This document shows positions 10,501-20,530 of a stretch of 64,000 bases of DNA, one piece after another. This stretch comes from Catellatospora sp. KI3. Lineage in GTDB: Bacteria > Actinomycetota > Actinomycetes > Mycobacteriales > Micromonosporaceae. The notes beneath the pieces are model-generated. The model saw nothing but the letters and a program-made list of their open reading frames with translations. It made no database searches and was not told the DNA's origin. Location: NCBI RefSeq assembly GCF_029948125.1, contig NZ_JASAMB010000016.1, positions 1 to 64,000 on the forward strand, given 5' to 3'. Made by a program: the position numbers and the translations under genes. Within the stretch, counting starts at the first letter, position 1, and the number at the start of each line of letters is the position of its first letter.

Positions 10501-11802
10501 ATGATGGATGCGGACGTGAGGGTAGTCATCGTGGGCGGCGGCTTCGCGGGCGTCGCCTGCGCCAAGCGGCTGGCCGACGAGTCCGGCGTACGGGTCGAGC
10601 TGCTCGACAAGGCCGGCTACCACCAGTTCCAGCCGCTGCTGTACCAGGTGGCCACGGCGGAGCTGACCTCCGACGACATCCGGTTCGACCTGTGCCACCT
10701 GTTCCGCGACAGCCCGAACGTCACCGTGCGCAAGGCCGAGGCGACCGCCGTCGACCCGCACTCCCGGACCGTCACGCTCGACGACGGGCAGCTGCTGGAG
10801 GCGGACTTCCTGGTGCTGGCGGCCGGTGCCCAGCCCGACTTCTTCCGCACCCCGGGCGCGGCCGAGCACGCGTTCCCGCTGTACAGCGTCGAGCAGGCCC
10901 GTGCCGTGCGCGGCCGGATACTGACCATCCTCGAAGACGTCAAGCAGCGCCCGGAGCTGGTGGACCAGGGCGCGCTGAACTTCGTCATCGTCGGCGGCGG
11001 CCCCACGGGCGTGGAGACCGCCGGCGCGCTGGGCGAACTCATCCACGACGTGCTGCCCCACGCCTACCGCGGGCTGCCGCTGGACCGCGCCCAGGTGATC
11101 CTGGTCGACGCCGGACCCGCGCTGCTGACCGCCTTCTCCGACCAGGCCGGCGGCTACGCCGCGAAGCAGCTGGCCAAGCGCGGCGTACGGCTGTGCCAGA
11201 ACACCCGCGTCAAGCAGGTCGACCCGGACCAGGTCACGCTCTCCGACGGCGAGGTCGTCAAGACCAGGCTGGTGGTCTGGGGCGGCGGCGAGAAGGCCGC
11301 CGACGTCGCCGCGACGGGCGGTCTGCCGACCGGCCGGGGTGGGCGGGTCGACGTCGGCACCGACCTGACCGTGCCCGGCTTCCCGCGCGTGTACGCCCTC
11401 GGCGACGTCGCGAACATCCCCTCCGGCGGCGAGTCCGCGCTGCCGCAGCTGGGCAGCGTCGCGCAGCAGTCGGGCCGCTGGGCCGCCGACAACATCCTGG
11501 CCGAGGTGCGCGGCCGGTCGCCGCACCCGTTCCACTACCGGGACAAGGGCATCATGGCGATGATCGGCCGGAAGGCGGCGATCGCCGAGGTGGGGGCGCA
11601 CCGGCACGAGATCCACGGCGACTTCGCGTTCGCGGCCTGGCTGGGCGTGCACATGCAGCTGCTGGACAGCATCGGCGCGCAGCTCAAGGCGTACGTCGCC
11701 TGGGCGCAGGAGTTCTACCTGCGCCCCGACCACCGCTCCGCCGAGCTGCTGGAGCCCTCCCGCATCGACAGCCCCCGCATCGACTGGGACCAGAAGAGCT
11801 GA
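10501..11802 (+). CDS. Type II NADH dehydrogenase (NDH-2)
   Basis: 433-aa flavoprotein passing electrons from NADH to menaquinone at the membrane without pumping protons. Two Rossmann motifs are present: VVIVGGGFAGVACAK for FAD at the N-terminus and FVIVGGGPTGVETAGAL for NADH near residue 163; VYALGDVAN is the third FAD contact. The C-terminus has amphipathic or hydrophobic stretches suited to membrane attachment. First gene of the redox operon, 38 nt before the ferredoxin fusion. Two adjacent ATG codons (10501, 10504) are possible starts. Membership of an operon with a P450 is unusual for a respiratory enzyme. Confidence 0.87.
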   Translation: MMDADVRVVIVGGGFAGVACAKRLADESGVRVELLDKAGYHQFQPLLYQVATAELTSDDIRFDLCHLFRDSPNVTVRKAEATAVDPHSRTVTLDDGQLLEADFLVLAAGAQPDFFRTPGAAEHAFPLYSVEQARAVRGRILTILEDVKQRPELVDQGALNFVIVGGGPTGVETAGALGELIHDVLPHAYRGLPLDRAQVILVDAGPALLTAFSDQAGGYAAKQLAKRGVRLCQNTRVKQVDPDQVTLSDGEVVKTRLVVWGGGEKAADVAATGGLPTGRGGRVDVGTDLTVPGFPRVYALGDVANIPSGGESALPQLGSVAQQSGRWAADNILAEVRGRSPHPFHYRDKGIMAMIGRKAAIAEVGAHRHEIHGDFAFAAWLGVHMQLLDSIGAQLKAYVAWAQEFYLRPDHRSAELLEPSRIDSPRIDWDQKS

Positions 11803-11840
11803 CCGGCGACGGTGACATCACTGGCGGAAGGAACGAAGAC

Positions 11841-13451
11841 ATGCGGGTAGTGGTGGACCTGACGAAGTGCGAGGGGTACGCGCAGTGCGCCTTCCTGGCG
11901 CCGGAGGCGTTCCGCATGGTCGGCGACGAGGCGCTGATGTTCGACCCGTCGCCCCCCGACGAGCTGCGGGAGAAGGTCCTGCGGGCCGCCGCGGCATGCC
12001 CGGTGCAGGCGCTGCAGGTCGACTTCGCCGATCTGCCGCCGCACTCCCAGGGCGAGTCGACGGCCTGGCACGGGGAGGGCAGGCTGGGGCAGGACGGGCG
12101 CGTCGTGATCGTGGGCGCGTCGCTGGCCGGCCTCAAGGCGGCCGAGCAGCTGCGCGCGGAGGGGTTCCCCGGCTCGATCACGATGATCGGCGACGAGCCG
12201 GAGGAGCCCTACGACCGGCCGCCACTGTCCAAGCAGGTGCAGACCGGCTGGGCCCACTCCGCGGACACCACGCTGCCCCGGCGCCGGGAGATCGACGCGG
12301 ACTGGAAGCTCGGCGTCGCCGCGACCGCGCTCGACCTCGACCGCAAGACGGTGACCCTGGCCGACGGGCAGGAGGTCGGCTTCGACCGGCTGCTGATCTC
12401 CACCGGCGTACGGGCCCGGCCCTGGCACGTCCCGGAGGAGGCGGCGCTGGACGGCGTGTTCACCATCCGCACCCGCGCCGACGCGACGGGGCTGCGCGAG
12501 CGGCTGATGAGCAAGCCGAGCCGGGTGCTGGTGATCGGTTCGGGCTTCACCGGCTCCGAGATGGCGTCGGTCTGCGTCGAGCTGGGCATCCCGGTGCTGG
12601 TGGCCGAGGCGGGCCCGGCGCCGCTGGCCGGGGCGCTGGGCGGCGTGATCGGTCGGATCGCGGGCGGGATCATGCGCGAGCACGGGGTCGACCTGCGTAC
12701 CAACACGATGGTCACCTCGCTGCAGGGCGAGGACGGCAAGCTGCGGCGGGCGCTGCTGTCCGACGGCACCACCGTCGACGTGGACGTGGCCGTCGTCGCG
12801 CTGGGCGGCATCCGCAACGTGGAGTGGCTGGAGAGCTCGCGCCTGGCCGTCGGCGTCTGGGGCGTGGCCTGCGACGCGGGCTGCCGCGCGTTCGACGCCA
12901 ACGGGCTGGTCACCGACGACGTCTTCGTCGCCGGTGACGTGGCCCGCCAGCCGCAGCCGATGTTCGGCTACCAGTTCCTGGCCATGGAGCACTGGGGCAA
13001 CTCGGTCAGCCAGGCCGAGGTCGCCGCGCACAACATGATCAGCGGCGAGAGCGACCGCTGGCCGCACCTGGAGGTGTCGGCGTTCTGGTCGCTGCAGTTC
13101 GGCAACAACATCAAGTCGGTGGGCGTGCCCGTGATCGCCGACCAGGTGGCGATCACGCAGGGGTCGGTGCAGAAGCGGCAGTTCGTCGCGGCGTACGGCT
13201 ACAAGGGCCGGATCGTCGGCGCGGTCAGCTGGAACCAGGGCAAGTGGCTGGACTTCTACGAGCAGCAGATCGAGCAGGCCGCGCCCTTCCCGCCGCCGTA
13301 CGACATGACCAACCCGCCCGAGGACCCCACGCCGGTGGCGGCGGAGTTCCCGGAGCGGACCTACCCGGGGCGCGAGGCCACCGTCATGGTCACCGGCCAC
13401 GACCCGAGTGAGCGCCGCGCCACCCTCGTCCGCAACGCCCGCCGCCGCTGA
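11841..13451 (+). CDS. Fused 3Fe-4S ferredoxin and FAD-dependent ferredoxin reductase
   Basis: 536-aa fusion supplying electrons to a cytochrome P450. Residues 1-60 are a single-cluster ferredoxin with Cys10, Cys16 and Cys53 (CEGYAQC and ACPV), a three-cysteine set expected to hold a 3Fe-4S cluster, with Tyr13 at the variable position. A linker of about 25 residues leads to a putidaredoxin-reductase-like domain with FAD motif [17 protein letters not shown] (from about 91), NAD(P)H motif [16 protein letters not shown] and [24 protein letters not shown] precedes the ATG. The P450 follows 15 nt later, as expected for its redox partner. Fusion of both partners in one chain is uncommon. Confidence 0.9.
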   Translation: MRVVVDLTKCEGYAQCAFLAPEAFRMVGDEALMFDPSPPDELREKVLRAAAACPVQALQVDFADLPPHSQGESTAWHGEGRLGQDGRVVIVGASLAGLKAAEQLRAEGFPGSITMIGDEPEEPYDRPPLSKQVQTGWAHSADTTLPRRREIDADWKLGVAATALDLDRKTVTLADGQEVGFDRLLISTGVRARPWHVPEEAALDGVFTIRTRADATGLRERLMSKPSRVLVIGSGFTGSEMASVCVELGIPVLVAEAGPAPLAGALGGVIGRIAGGIMREHGVDLRTNTMVTSLQGEDGKLRRALLSDGTTVDVDVAVVALGGIRNVEWLESSRLAVGVWGVACDAGCRAFDANGLVTDDVFVAGDVARQPQPMFGYQFLAMEHWGNSVSQAEVAAHNMISGESDRWPHLEVSAFWSLQFGNNIKSVGVPVIADQVAITQGSVQKRQFVAAYGYKGRIVGAVSWNQGKWLDFYEQQIEQAAPFPPPYDMTNPPEDPTPVAAEFPERTYPGREATVMVTGHDPSERRATLVRNARRR

Positions 13452-13466
13452 TCAGGAGCCGAGACC

Positions 13467-14690
13467 ATGACCGAACCCAGCCTGTACGACCAGGTCCTCG
13501 ACTACGAGAACCGGGCCAACCCGTGGCCGCTCTACGAGAAGCTGCGCTCGCAACCGGTATGGCAGGAGGCCGATGGCACCTTCGTCGTCAGCACCTACCG
13601 CGAGGCGCTCGCCCTGCAGCACGATCCGCGGGTGAGTTCCGACCCGGCCAACCTGCTGCCGGAGTTCGCCGCCATCCGCCCGCCGGGCGAGGGGGACGGG
13701 ACCGCGACCGGCTTCATCCGCACGGATCCGCCCCGCCACGACGTGCTGCGCCGGATGGCGATGCGCCAGTTCGGACCGCCGCACCGCCCCGACTTCGTCG
13801 ACAGCTTCACGCCGACTCTCCAGACCATCGTCGCGAAGCTGATCGACAAGCTGGCCGACCGGCAGCAGGCGGACATCGTCGACGACGTGGCGTACCCGCT
13901 GCCGGTGGCGGCCATCTGCCGGATGCTCGGCGTGCCGCCCGAGGACGAGCCCACGTTCAGCGCGTGGGTGGAGCCGATCGTCAACTCGCTGGGCAATCCC
14001 ACGCCGGAGCAGTTGCAGGAGCGTACGCACGCGATCCAGGCCATGGCGAACTACATGTTCGAACTGGCCCAGCGCCGCCGGGCCGAACCCGGAGACGACA
14101 TGATCTCGGGGTATGTGACCGACGACGGTCCGGACGGGCGGCTGGAGGGCGCCGACCTGTTCGGCACGCTGGTCCTGCTGCTGATCGCGGGGCACGAGAC
14201 CACCGTCAACCTGATCACCAACGGCTGGCTGACCCTGCAGCGCCACCCCGAGGTCCTGCAGCGGCTGCGCACCGAACCCGCGTTCGTCATCCGCCTGGTC
14301 GAGGAGCTGCTGCGCTACGAACCGCCGGTGCACATCCTGCCGTTCCGTACGCCGACGAACGACATCGAGATCGGCGGGACGACCATCCGCAAGGGGCATC
14401 CGGTGGCGATCATGCTCGCCTCGGGCAACCGCGACCCGCACTGCATCCCGCACGCGGACCGGTTCGACCCCGACCGGGTCGGCAACGTGCACCTGTCGTT
14501 CGCCAGCGGCGTCCACTACTGCTTCGGCGCGCCGCTGGCCCGGCTGGAGGCGCAGGTGGCCCTGGTCGAGCTGGCCAAGCGGCTGGAGAACCCGCACCTG
14601 GTGGCCGACCCGCCGCCGTACCGGCCGAGTCCCGTGCTGCGGGGCCCGATCCACCTGCCGATCACCTACGACCGCGTCAGCCCGCGCTGA
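13467..14690 (+). CDS. Cytochrome P450
   Basis: 407-aa soluble bacterial P450 monooxygenase. The haem-binding loop [17 protein letters not shown] gives Cys352 as the thiolate ligand; the I-helix has [12 protein letters not shown] with the acid-alcohol pair and the K-helix has EELLRYEPP. Length is normal for class I enzymes. AGGAG precedes the ATG and the gap from the reductase fusion is only 15 nt. Substrate unknown; no polyketide, peptide or terpene synthase is nearby, so a catabolic or detoxifying role is at least as likely as natural product tailoring. Confidence 0.92.
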   Translation: MTEPSLYDQVLDYENRANPWPLYEKLRSQPVWQEADGTFVVSTYREALALQHDPRVSSDPANLLPEFAAIRPPGEGDGTATGFIRTDPPRHDVLRRMAMRQFGPPHRPDFVDSFTPTLQTIVAKLIDKLADRQQADIVDDVAYPLPVAAICRMLGVPPEDEPTFSAWVEPIVNSLGNPTPEQLQERTHAIQAMANYMFELAQRRRAEPGDDMISGYVTDDGPDGRLEGADLFGTLVLLLIAGHETTVNLITNGWLTLQRHPEVLQRLRTEPAFVIRLVEELLRYEPPVHILPFRTPTNDIEIGGTTIRKGHPVAIMLASGNRDPHCIPHADRFDPDRVGNVHLSFASGVHYCFGAPLARLEAQVALVELAKRLENPHLVADPPPYRPSPVLRGPIHLPITYDRVSPR

Positions 14691-14728
14691 CCCGAGGGCA
14701 TGTCCGCAAACCGGAAAGGCACACCGTG

Positions 14729-16135
14729 ATGAGCACCGCAGCGGCCCCGGCCGGCACCCCGGCCGACGTCTTCGTCATCTTCGGCATCAGCGGCGACCTG
14801 GCCAAGGTGATGACCTTCCACTCGCTGTACCGGCTGGAGGCGCGAGGCCTGCTCGACTGCCCGATCATCGGCGTGGCCGTCGACCCGTGGAGCGAGCAGG
14901 ACCTGCGCGAGCACGCCCGGGCCGCGATCGAGACCAAGGGCGAGAAGATCGATGAGGACGCCTACGAGCGGCTGATGGGCCGCATGTCCTACCTCGCGGG
15001 CGACTTCTCCGACGCCGACACGTACGCCCGCGTCGAGGCCGCGATCGGCGACGCCCGGACCCCGGTCTACTACCTGGAGATCCCGCCCTCGCTGTTCGGC
15101 ATGGTCATCAAGGGGCTGGCCGGCGCGAAGGTGATCCGGGACGGCCGGGTCGTGGTGGAGAAGCCGTTCGGTCACGACCAGCAGTCCGCCAAGGCGCTCG
15201 CCGACGAACTGCACCAGTACGTGGCCGAGCCGCAACTGTTCCGCATCGACCACTTCCTGGGCAAGATGGGCCTGGATGAGCTGCTCTACCTGCGGTTCGC
15301 CAACACGTTCCTGGAACCGGTGTGGAACCGCAACTACGTCGAGTCGGTGCAGATCACCATGGCCGAGGACTTCGGCGTGGAGGACCGGGGCCACTTCTAC
15401 GACCCGGTGGGCGCGCTGCGCGACGTCGTCGTCAACCACCTGATGCAGGTGGTGTCGGCGGGCGCGATGGAGGCGCCGGCCGGACCGGACCCGGACACCA
15501 TCAAGAACGCGCAGGTGGCGCTGTGGAAGGCGGTCGCCACCGCCGACCCGGCCCGGTATGTGCGCGGCCAGTACGACGGCTACCTGGGCATCGACGGGGT
15601 GGCGAAGGACTCGGCCACCGAGACGTACGCCGCGCTGCGGCTGGACATCGACAACTGGCGCTGGTCGGAGGTGCCGTTCTTCATCCGTACCGGCAAGTGC
15701 CTGTCGGTGACGCAGACGGAGTTCCGGCTGGTGTTCAAGAAGCCGCCCCGGCTGGGGCTGCGGCTGCCGTTCGAGCGCAAGCCGGAGGCCAACCAGATCG
15801 TGGTGCGCCTGGACCCGGGCACGGGCATCCGGTACCGGTTCGACGCCAAGCGCGCCGACGAAGCCGCCCCGCAGGCGGTCACCGCCGACGTCGAGTTCTC
15901 CCGCGAGGGCGGCGAGGGCGCCACCCCGTACGAGGTGCTGCTGCACGCGGCCCTGACCGGCAACAGCATGCGGTTCACCCGGCAGGACGGGGTCGAGGAG
16001 ACGTGGCGGATCATGCAGCCACTGCTGGACTCGCCGCCGCCGGTGCACCCGTACGCCAAGGGCGGCATGGGCCCGCAGGCCGCCGACGCCCTGGTCGCCG
16101 ACTTCGGCGGCTGGCGTGAGCCCTGGATGCCCTGA
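14729..16135 (+). CDS. zwf: Glucose-6-phosphate dehydrogenase paralogue
   Basis: 468-aa enzyme oxidising glucose 6-phosphate and yielding NAD(P)H. The N-terminal dinucleotide motif is GISGDLAK and the active-site block RIDHFLGK holds His175. It departs from housekeeping enzymes after GDLAK ([10 protein letters not shown] where KLLPALY-type sequence is usual), suggesting an accessory paralogue. The absence of tal, opcA or gnd supports that. Last gene of the redox operon, 38 nt after the P450, where its NAD(P)H can feed the reductase. A GTG 3 nt upstream is an alternative start; GGAAAGG serves either. Confidence 0.87.
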   Translation: MSTAAAPAGTPADVFVIFGISGDLAKVMTFHSLYRLEARGLLDCPIIGVAVDPWSEQDLREHARAAIETKGEKIDEDAYERLMGRMSYLAGDFSDADTYARVEAAIGDARTPVYYLEIPPSLFGMVIKGLAGAKVIRDGRVVVEKPFGHDQQSAKALADELHQYVAEPQLFRIDHFLGKMGLDELLYLRFANTFLEPVWNRNYVESVQITMAEDFGVEDRGHFYDPVGALRDVVVNHLMQVVSAGAMEAPAGPDPDTIKNAQVALWKAVATADPARYVRGQYDGYLGIDGVAKDSATETYAALRLDIDNWRWSEVPFFIRTGKCLSVTQTEFRLVFKKPPRLGLRLPFERKPEANQIVVRLDPGTGIRYRFDAKRADEAAPQAVTADVEFSREGGEGATPYEVLLHAALTGNSMRFTRQDGVEETWRIMQPLLDSPPPVHPYAKGGMGPQAADALVADFGGWREPWMP

Positions 16136-16155
16136 CCTTCGGCATAACGGCCTCG

Positions 16156-16176
16156 GACAGTCCTTCTGTCTTTATT
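16156..16176 (+). terminator. Short hairpin with T-rich tail after zwf
   Basis: GACAG and CTGTC form a 5-bp stem with a 5-nt loop followed by TTTATT, 20 nt after the zwf stop. A weak intrinsic terminator separating the redox operon from cydAB. Confidence 0.4.
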
Positions 16177-16186
16177 GTGTGGTTAA

Positions 16187-16203
16187 GGGCGAAAAGATCG
16201 CCC
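16187..16203 (+). promoter_or_regulatory. Small hairpin before cydA ribosome-binding site
   Basis: GGGCGA-AAAGA-TCGCCC is a perfect 6-bp hairpin ending 6 nt before the GGAGAG of cydA, positioned to affect translation or mRNA stability. No TTGTGAA-type Rex site is present, although Rex often controls cyd genes in actinomycetes. Confidence 0.35.
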
Positions 16204-16219
16204 GGGGACAGGAGAGACG

Positions 16220-17620
16220 ATGCGTGACTGGCTGCTTTCCGACCAGCCCGCGCAGCTGCTGCCCGCGCGCAGCCAGATGGCGTTCACGCTGATGTTCCAC
16301 ATCATCTTCGTGCCGCTGGGCGTGGCGCTGCCGGCGCTGATGCTGATCGCCAACTACAAGGGCCTGCGGCGCGGCGACCAGGTCGCACTGACGCTGGCCC
16401 GGCGCTGGTCGCACGTGGCGGGGCTGACCTTCGCGGTCGGCGCGGTGTCGGGCACCGTGCTCTCGTTCGAGATGGGCCTGCTGTGGCCAGGGCTGACCGG
16501 CGTGTTCGGCGACGTGTTCGGGCTGCCGTTCATGATCGAGGGCATCGCCTTCTTCCTGGAGGCGATCCTGGTCGCGATCTACATCTACGGCTGGCGGCGC
16601 CTCAAGCCCTGGACCCACTTCTGGCTCGGCCTGCCGATCCCGTTCATCGCCATCCTGGGCGCGTTCTCCATCATCGCGGCGAACTCGTGGATGAACACCC
16701 CGGCCGGGTTCACCATGGGCGCCGACGGCCTGCCGACGAACATCGACCCCGTCGCGGCGATCTTCACCGACGCACTGCCGTACGAGCTCTCGCACTTCCT
16801 GCTCGCCATGTACATGGCCGCCGGTTTCATGGTCGCCTCGGTGTACGCGGTCGGCTGGTTCAAGGGCCGCCGCGACCGCTACCACCGCCTCGGCTTCCTC
16901 ATCCCGTTCACCGTCGCCGCGATCGCGACCCCGCTGCAGTTCATCGCCGGGGACACCATCGCCCGCTGGCTGGCCGGGGCGCAGCCGGTCAAGTTCTCGG
17001 CGATGGAGGTGGTGACCCAGTCCGGCACCGACCAGCCCGAGATCATGTTCGGCCGGTTCGACGCCGCGACCAACACCGTCACCGGCGGCCTCAGCATCCC
17101 GGGCCTCAACTCCATCCTCGTCGGGTTCAGCACGGACACCTACGTGCAGGGCCTCAACGCCGTACCCGCCGGCGACTGGCCGTCCAACGTCAACATCGTG
17201 CACTGGGCCTTCGACATCATGGTCACCATCGCCTCGCTGCTGGGGGTGCTCGCGCTCTGGTTCGCCTTCCTGTACTGGCGCAAGCGCGAAGTCCCCAGCA
17301 ACAAGCTCTTCCTCTGGTGCGCCATCGCCGCGGCGCCGCTCACCGTCCTGGCGGTCGAGTCCGGCTGGATCGTCACCGAGGTCGGCCGCCAACCCTGGAT
17401 CGTCTACAACGTCATGCGCACCGCGCAGGCGGTCACCCACGCCGAGGGCATCTGGATCAGCTTCACCGTGGTCGTGCTCCTGTACGCCTTCCTCGCCACC
17501 GCCACCATCACCGTGCTGCGCGTCATGGCCCGGCGCTGGCGCGGCACCCAGCACACCGACGACACCGCCGCCGTCTACGGTCCCCGGCCCGACCTGGACC
17601 GCACCGGGACCGCGTCGTGA
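16220..17620 (+). CDS. cydA: Cytochrome bd oxidase subunit I
   Basis: 466-aa integral membrane quinol oxidase subunit carrying the three haems. Conserved features are ARSQMAFTLMFH (His27 haem ligand), His192 in YELSHFLLAMY, the GRQPW motif near residue 392 and about nine membrane segments. The quinol loop is short, as in the cyanide-insensitive (CIO-type) group. GGAGAG precedes the ATG and the stop overlaps the GTG of cydB by 4 nt. The enzyme supports respiration at low oxygen or under stress and would accept quinol made by the NDH-2 encoded upstream. Confidence 0.93.
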   Translation: MRDWLLSDQPAQLLPARSQMAFTLMFHIIFVPLGVALPALMLIANYKGLRRGDQVALTLARRWSHVAGLTFAVGAVSGTVLSFEMGLLWPGLTGVFGDVFGLPFMIEGIAFFLEAILVAIYIYGWRRLKPWTHFWLGLPIPFIAILGAFSIIAANSWMNTPAGFTMGADGLPTNIDPVAAIFTDALPYELSHFLLAMYMAAGFMVASVYAVGWFKGRRDRYHRLGFLIPFTVAAIATPLQFIAGDTIARWLAGAQPVKFSAMEVVTQSGTDQPEIMFGRFDAATNTVTGGLSIPGLNSILVGFSTDTYVQGLNAVPAGDWPSNVNIVHWAFDIMVTIASLLGVLALWFAFLYWRKREVPSNKLFLWCAIAAAPLTVLAVESGWIVTEVGRQPWIVYNVMRTAQAVTHAEGIWISFTVVVLLYAFLATATITVLRVMARRWRGTQHTDDTAAVYGPRPDLDRTGTAS

Positions 17621-18660
17621 GCGCCGCGGACGGCGTGGCGGCCGTACTCGTCCTGGTCATCACCCTGTACGCCTGGTCCGGCCTGGCCGACTACGGCGCC
17701 GGGTTCTGGGACCTGCTCGCCGGCGACCGCGCGACCGGGCGGCGCCCGCGCCAGCTCATCGACGCCGCGGTCACCCCGATCTGGGAGGCCAACCACGTCT
17801 GGCTCGTCTTCATCCTGGTCGTGGCCTGGACCGCGTTCGGCATCGCGTTCGCCTCGATCATGACGACGCTGTACATCCCGCTGTTCCTGGCGGCGCTGGG
17901 CATCGTGCTGCGCGGCGCGAGCTTCGCGCTGCGCAAGGACGCCGCCCGCGAGGGGCGCCGCCACGTGGCCGGATGGCTGTTCGGACTCGGCTCGATCCTC
18001 ACCCCGTTCTGCTTCGGCACGGTGCTGGGCGCCCTGGCCGCCGGGCGCGTACCGGTCGGCAACGCGGCCGGCAACGAGATCACCAGCTGGTGGAATCCGG
18101 TGTCGATCCTGACCGGCGTGCTCGCCGTGGCCTCCGGCGCGTTCCTGTCCGCGGTCTACCTGGTCGCCGAGGCGCGCCGCCGGGACCTGCCCGACCTGGA
18201 GCGCTACTTCTGGACCCGCGCCATCGCGGCGGGGGCGGTCGGGCTGGTCGCCGGTGCCGCCGCCGCGATCGCGCTGCACGGCGACAACCCGCAGATGTTC
18301 GACCGCCTCGTCAGCCGCAGCATCCCGCTGCTGCTCATCGGGGTGATCGCGCTGGCCGCGACGATGTACCTGGCCCGCCGGGCGGTGGTGCGCGGACTGC
18401 GCGTGGTCGCCGCCGTCGGCGTCGCCGCGCTGATCTGGTCCTGGGCGGTCGCGCAGGCGCCGTACCTGCTGCCGTTCACGCTGACCATCGACGACGGCGC
18501 CGGGGCCGCCCCGACCCTGCGCTGGGTGCTCATCTGGACGGTGATCGCGCTGCTGGCGATCATCCCGGCGCTGGCCCTGCTGTACAGCCTCGACCAGCGC
18601 AGCACCGACCTCGGCGAGGACCCGGCCACGGCCCGTCCCGAAACCGACCTGAGCCGCTAG
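17617..18660 (+). CDS. cydB: Cytochrome bd oxidase subunit II
   Basis: 347-aa membrane partner of CydA, starting with GTG inside the cydA stop (GTGA overlap). Conserved landmarks: GLADYGAGFWDLLAG near residue 20, IWEANHVWLVF near 55 and WNPVSILTGVLAV. About eight membrane segments. No cydDC exporter genes, needed to assemble bd oxidase in many bacteria, follow; they would have to be elsewhere. Confidence 0.92.
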   Translation: MSAADGVAAVLVLVITLYAWSGLADYGAGFWDLLAGDRATGRRPRQLIDAAVTPIWEANHVWLVFILVVAWTAFGIAFASIMTTLYIPLFLAALGIVLRGASFALRKDAAREGRRHVAGWLFGLGSILTPFCFGTVLGALAAGRVPVGNAAGNEITSWWNPVSILTGVLAVASGAFLSAVYLVAEARRRDLPDLERYFWTRAIAAGAVGLVAGAAAAIALHGDNPQMFDRLVSRSIPLLLIGVIALAATMYLARRAVVRGLRVVAAVGVAALIWSWAVAQAPYLLPFTLTIDDGAGAAPTLRWVLIWTVIALLAIIPALALLYSLDQRSTDLGEDPATARPETDLSR

Positions 18661-18669
18661 GCCGCCGCC

Positions 18670-19701
18670 ATGGAGTCGCTGCGTACCGCCGGTTCGAAAG
18701 CCTGGTCGCTGGTCGGCATCGGACTGGTCCTCGCCGCGGTCGTGTTCCTGGTCATCCTGCTGAAGCCGCTGGCCATCGCGATCGGCGCCGCGCTGTGCGT
18801 GTCGCTGGCCCTCACCCCGGCGGTCGACGCGCTGGTCCGGCGGGGGCTCAAACGCACCCTGCTCGCCGCGCTCTCCATCCTGCTGCTGCTCGCGGTCGGT
18901 GCGGGCGTGCTGCTGCTGGTGGTCAAGGGGCTGGCCAGCCAGTGGGGCGAGCTGTCGGCGGCGGTGGCCAAGGGCGTCGACCGGCTGCGCGAGGTGCTCG
19001 CCTCGCTCGGCATGCAGGAGTCGATGGCCGAGGAGGCCCGCGAGTCGCTGAGTTCGCACGCCGGCAGCCTGATCTCCGGCCTGGGCCCGCCCCTGGACCA
19101 CCTGCTCGGCGGCCTGGCCACCGTGTTCATCATCGGCTTCGTCTTCCTGTTCACCACGTTCTTCATGCTCAAGGACGGCCCCGGCATGGTGCGGACGGCG
19201 GTGCCGTGGGTGCCGCTGGGACCGGCGTGGCTGGCCCAGGTGGGCCGGATCATCCGGGGGTACGTGGTCGGGCTGACCCTGCTCGGGGCGTTCAACGCCG
19301 CCGTGGTCGCGCTGGGCGCCTTCGCCCTGGGCGTGCCGCTGATCGGCACCCTCGTCGTGGTGACCCTGCTCGGCAACTACGTGCCCTACCTGGGCGCGTG
19401 GGTCGCCGGGGCGTACGCGGTGCTGATCGCGCTCGCCTCGGGCGGCGCGCAGACCGCACTGATCATGATCCTGGTGGTGTGCCTGGCCAACGGCACCCTG
19501 CAGACCATGCTCCAGCCCTTCGCGTACGGCGCCGCCCTGCGCATGCACCCGCTGACCATCCTGCTGGCCACGGTCGTCGGCGGCCTGCTCGCCGGCATCA
19601 TCGGCGTGATGATCGCCGCCCCCGTCGCCGCGATCATCCAGCACACGGTCCAGATGCTCCGCACCCCGCCGACACCGGTCTCGTCCCCCGAACCCGAGTG
19701 A
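18670..19701 (+). CDS. AI-2E family membrane permease
   Basis: 343-aa protein of the AI-2E/UPF0118 family, which includes auxin-like, AI-2 and Na+/H+ transporters and many unknowns. Eight or so membrane helices with a soluble segment (about residues 90-150), LFTTFFMLKDGP, and NYVPYLGAWVAG, matching the family signature near the sixth helix. It starts 9 nt after cydB, suggesting co-transcription. Substrate unknown. A second, distantly similar member lies at 57946-59034. Confidence 0.82.
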   Translation: MESLRTAGSKAWSLVGIGLVLAAVVFLVILLKPLAIAIGAALCVSLALTPAVDALVRRGLKRTLLAALSILLLLAVGAGVLLLVVKGLASQWGELSAAVAKGVDRLREVLASLGMQESMAEEARESLSSHAGSLISGLGPPLDHLLGGLATVFIIGFVFLFTTFFMLKDGPGMVRTAVPWVPLGPAWLAQVGRIIRGYVVGLTLLGAFNAAVVALGAFALGVPLIGTLVVVTLLGNYVPYLGAWVAGAYAVLIALASGGAQTALIMILVVCLANGTLQTMLQPFAYGAALRMHPLTILLATVVGGLLAGIIGVMIAAPVAAIIQHTVQMLRTPPTPVSSPEPE

Positions 19702-19777
19702 CCGCCCCGGCCAAACCCATCTCGGGCGGGTGGAGACGGCTAGGCTCGGCGGGACTGTTCCCGTTTTGGAGGCCGAG

Positions 19778-20524
19778 ATGCAGGTATCCGGCGCTGCCGC
19801 GCTCGTCCCCAGCGGCACCGAACGACCGCTGGTGGTCTACCGCGACGAGGCCACCGGGGAGCGGGTCGAGCTGACCGCGGCGGCGCTGGCCGAGGGCGTG
19901 GCGCGGACGGCGGGCCTGCTGCGCGACGGGTGCGGCCTGGGGGCGGGCGACCGGATCGCCGTGCTGCTGCCGCCGCACTGGCAGACGGCGGCCGTGGTGC
20001 TCGGCGCCTGGTCGCTCGGCGTCGCGGTGTCCTACCGCTCCTGGGCGACGGCGGGTTTGAGCAGCTCCGACGGCGCGGAGCCGCTGGACGCCGCGTTCGT
20101 CGCGCGCGACCGGGTGGACAGCTGGCTGGAGACCGTGCCACCGGCCCGCCACCGGTTCGTGCTCGGCCTGGGCGCCCGCGGCGCCGCGCTGGCGGAGGTG
20201 CCTGACGGCTACCTCGACTACGCCGCCGAGCTCGGCCGGTACGCCGCGCACGCCCCGGCGTACCGGGCGGTGCTCGACACGGACGCGGCCACCCCCGACG
20301 GCACCACGTTCCAGGAGTGGGCGCGGGTCGCGGGCGGCATCGCGCACTGGCTCGAGCTGCGGTCCGGTGACCGCCTGCTCGTCGACGTGGCCAGGCACGC
20401 CGACCCGGTGAGCTGGCTGCTGGCACCGCTGGCGGCCGGGGCCACGCCGGTGATCGTCGCCAATCTCGACCGGGACGCCGTGGACCGGGTGGTCGCCGCC
20501 GAGGGCGTCACCCGCGTGCCCTGA
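19778..20524 (+). CDS. TIGR03089-type protein (truncated adenylating-enzyme fold)
   Basis: 248-aa protein resembling only the N-terminal part of acyl-CoA synthetases/AMP-binding enzymes: VVYRDEATGERVELT, GDRIAVLLPPHWQTAAVVLGAWSLGVAVSYRS. The nucleotide-binding P-loop and C-terminal lid of active enzymes are missing. Proteins of this size are recurrent in actinobacteria (TIGR03089), so this is a stable family and not a broken gene. Function unknown. GGAGG lies 6 nt before the ATG at 19778; the upstream GTG at 19730 lacks a good site. The stop faces the convergent cupin gene across 6 nt. Confidence 0.75.
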   Translation: MQVSGAAALVPSGTERPLVVYRDEATGERVELTAAALAEGVARTAGLLRDGCGLGAGDRIAVLLPPHWQTAAVVLGAWSLGVAVSYRSWATAGLSSSDGAEPLDAAFVARDRVDSWLETVPPARHRFVLGLGARGAALAEVPDGYLDYAAELGRYAAHAPAYRAVLDTDAATPDGTTFQEWARVAGGIAHWLELRSGDRLLVDVARHADPVSWLLAPLAAGATPVIVANLDRDAVDRVVAAEGVTRVP

Positions 20525-20530
20525 CCGGCC

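Noticed and set aside
10501-14690. Biosynthetic gene cluster suggested by the P450 and redox partners
   Set aside because: No core biosynthetic enzyme, transporter or pathway regulator lies nearby; an isolated P450 system explains the genes.
16136-16219. Rex operator before cydA
   Set aside because: Only an isolated TTGTG is present; the TTGTGAA-N4-TTCACAA dyad is not.
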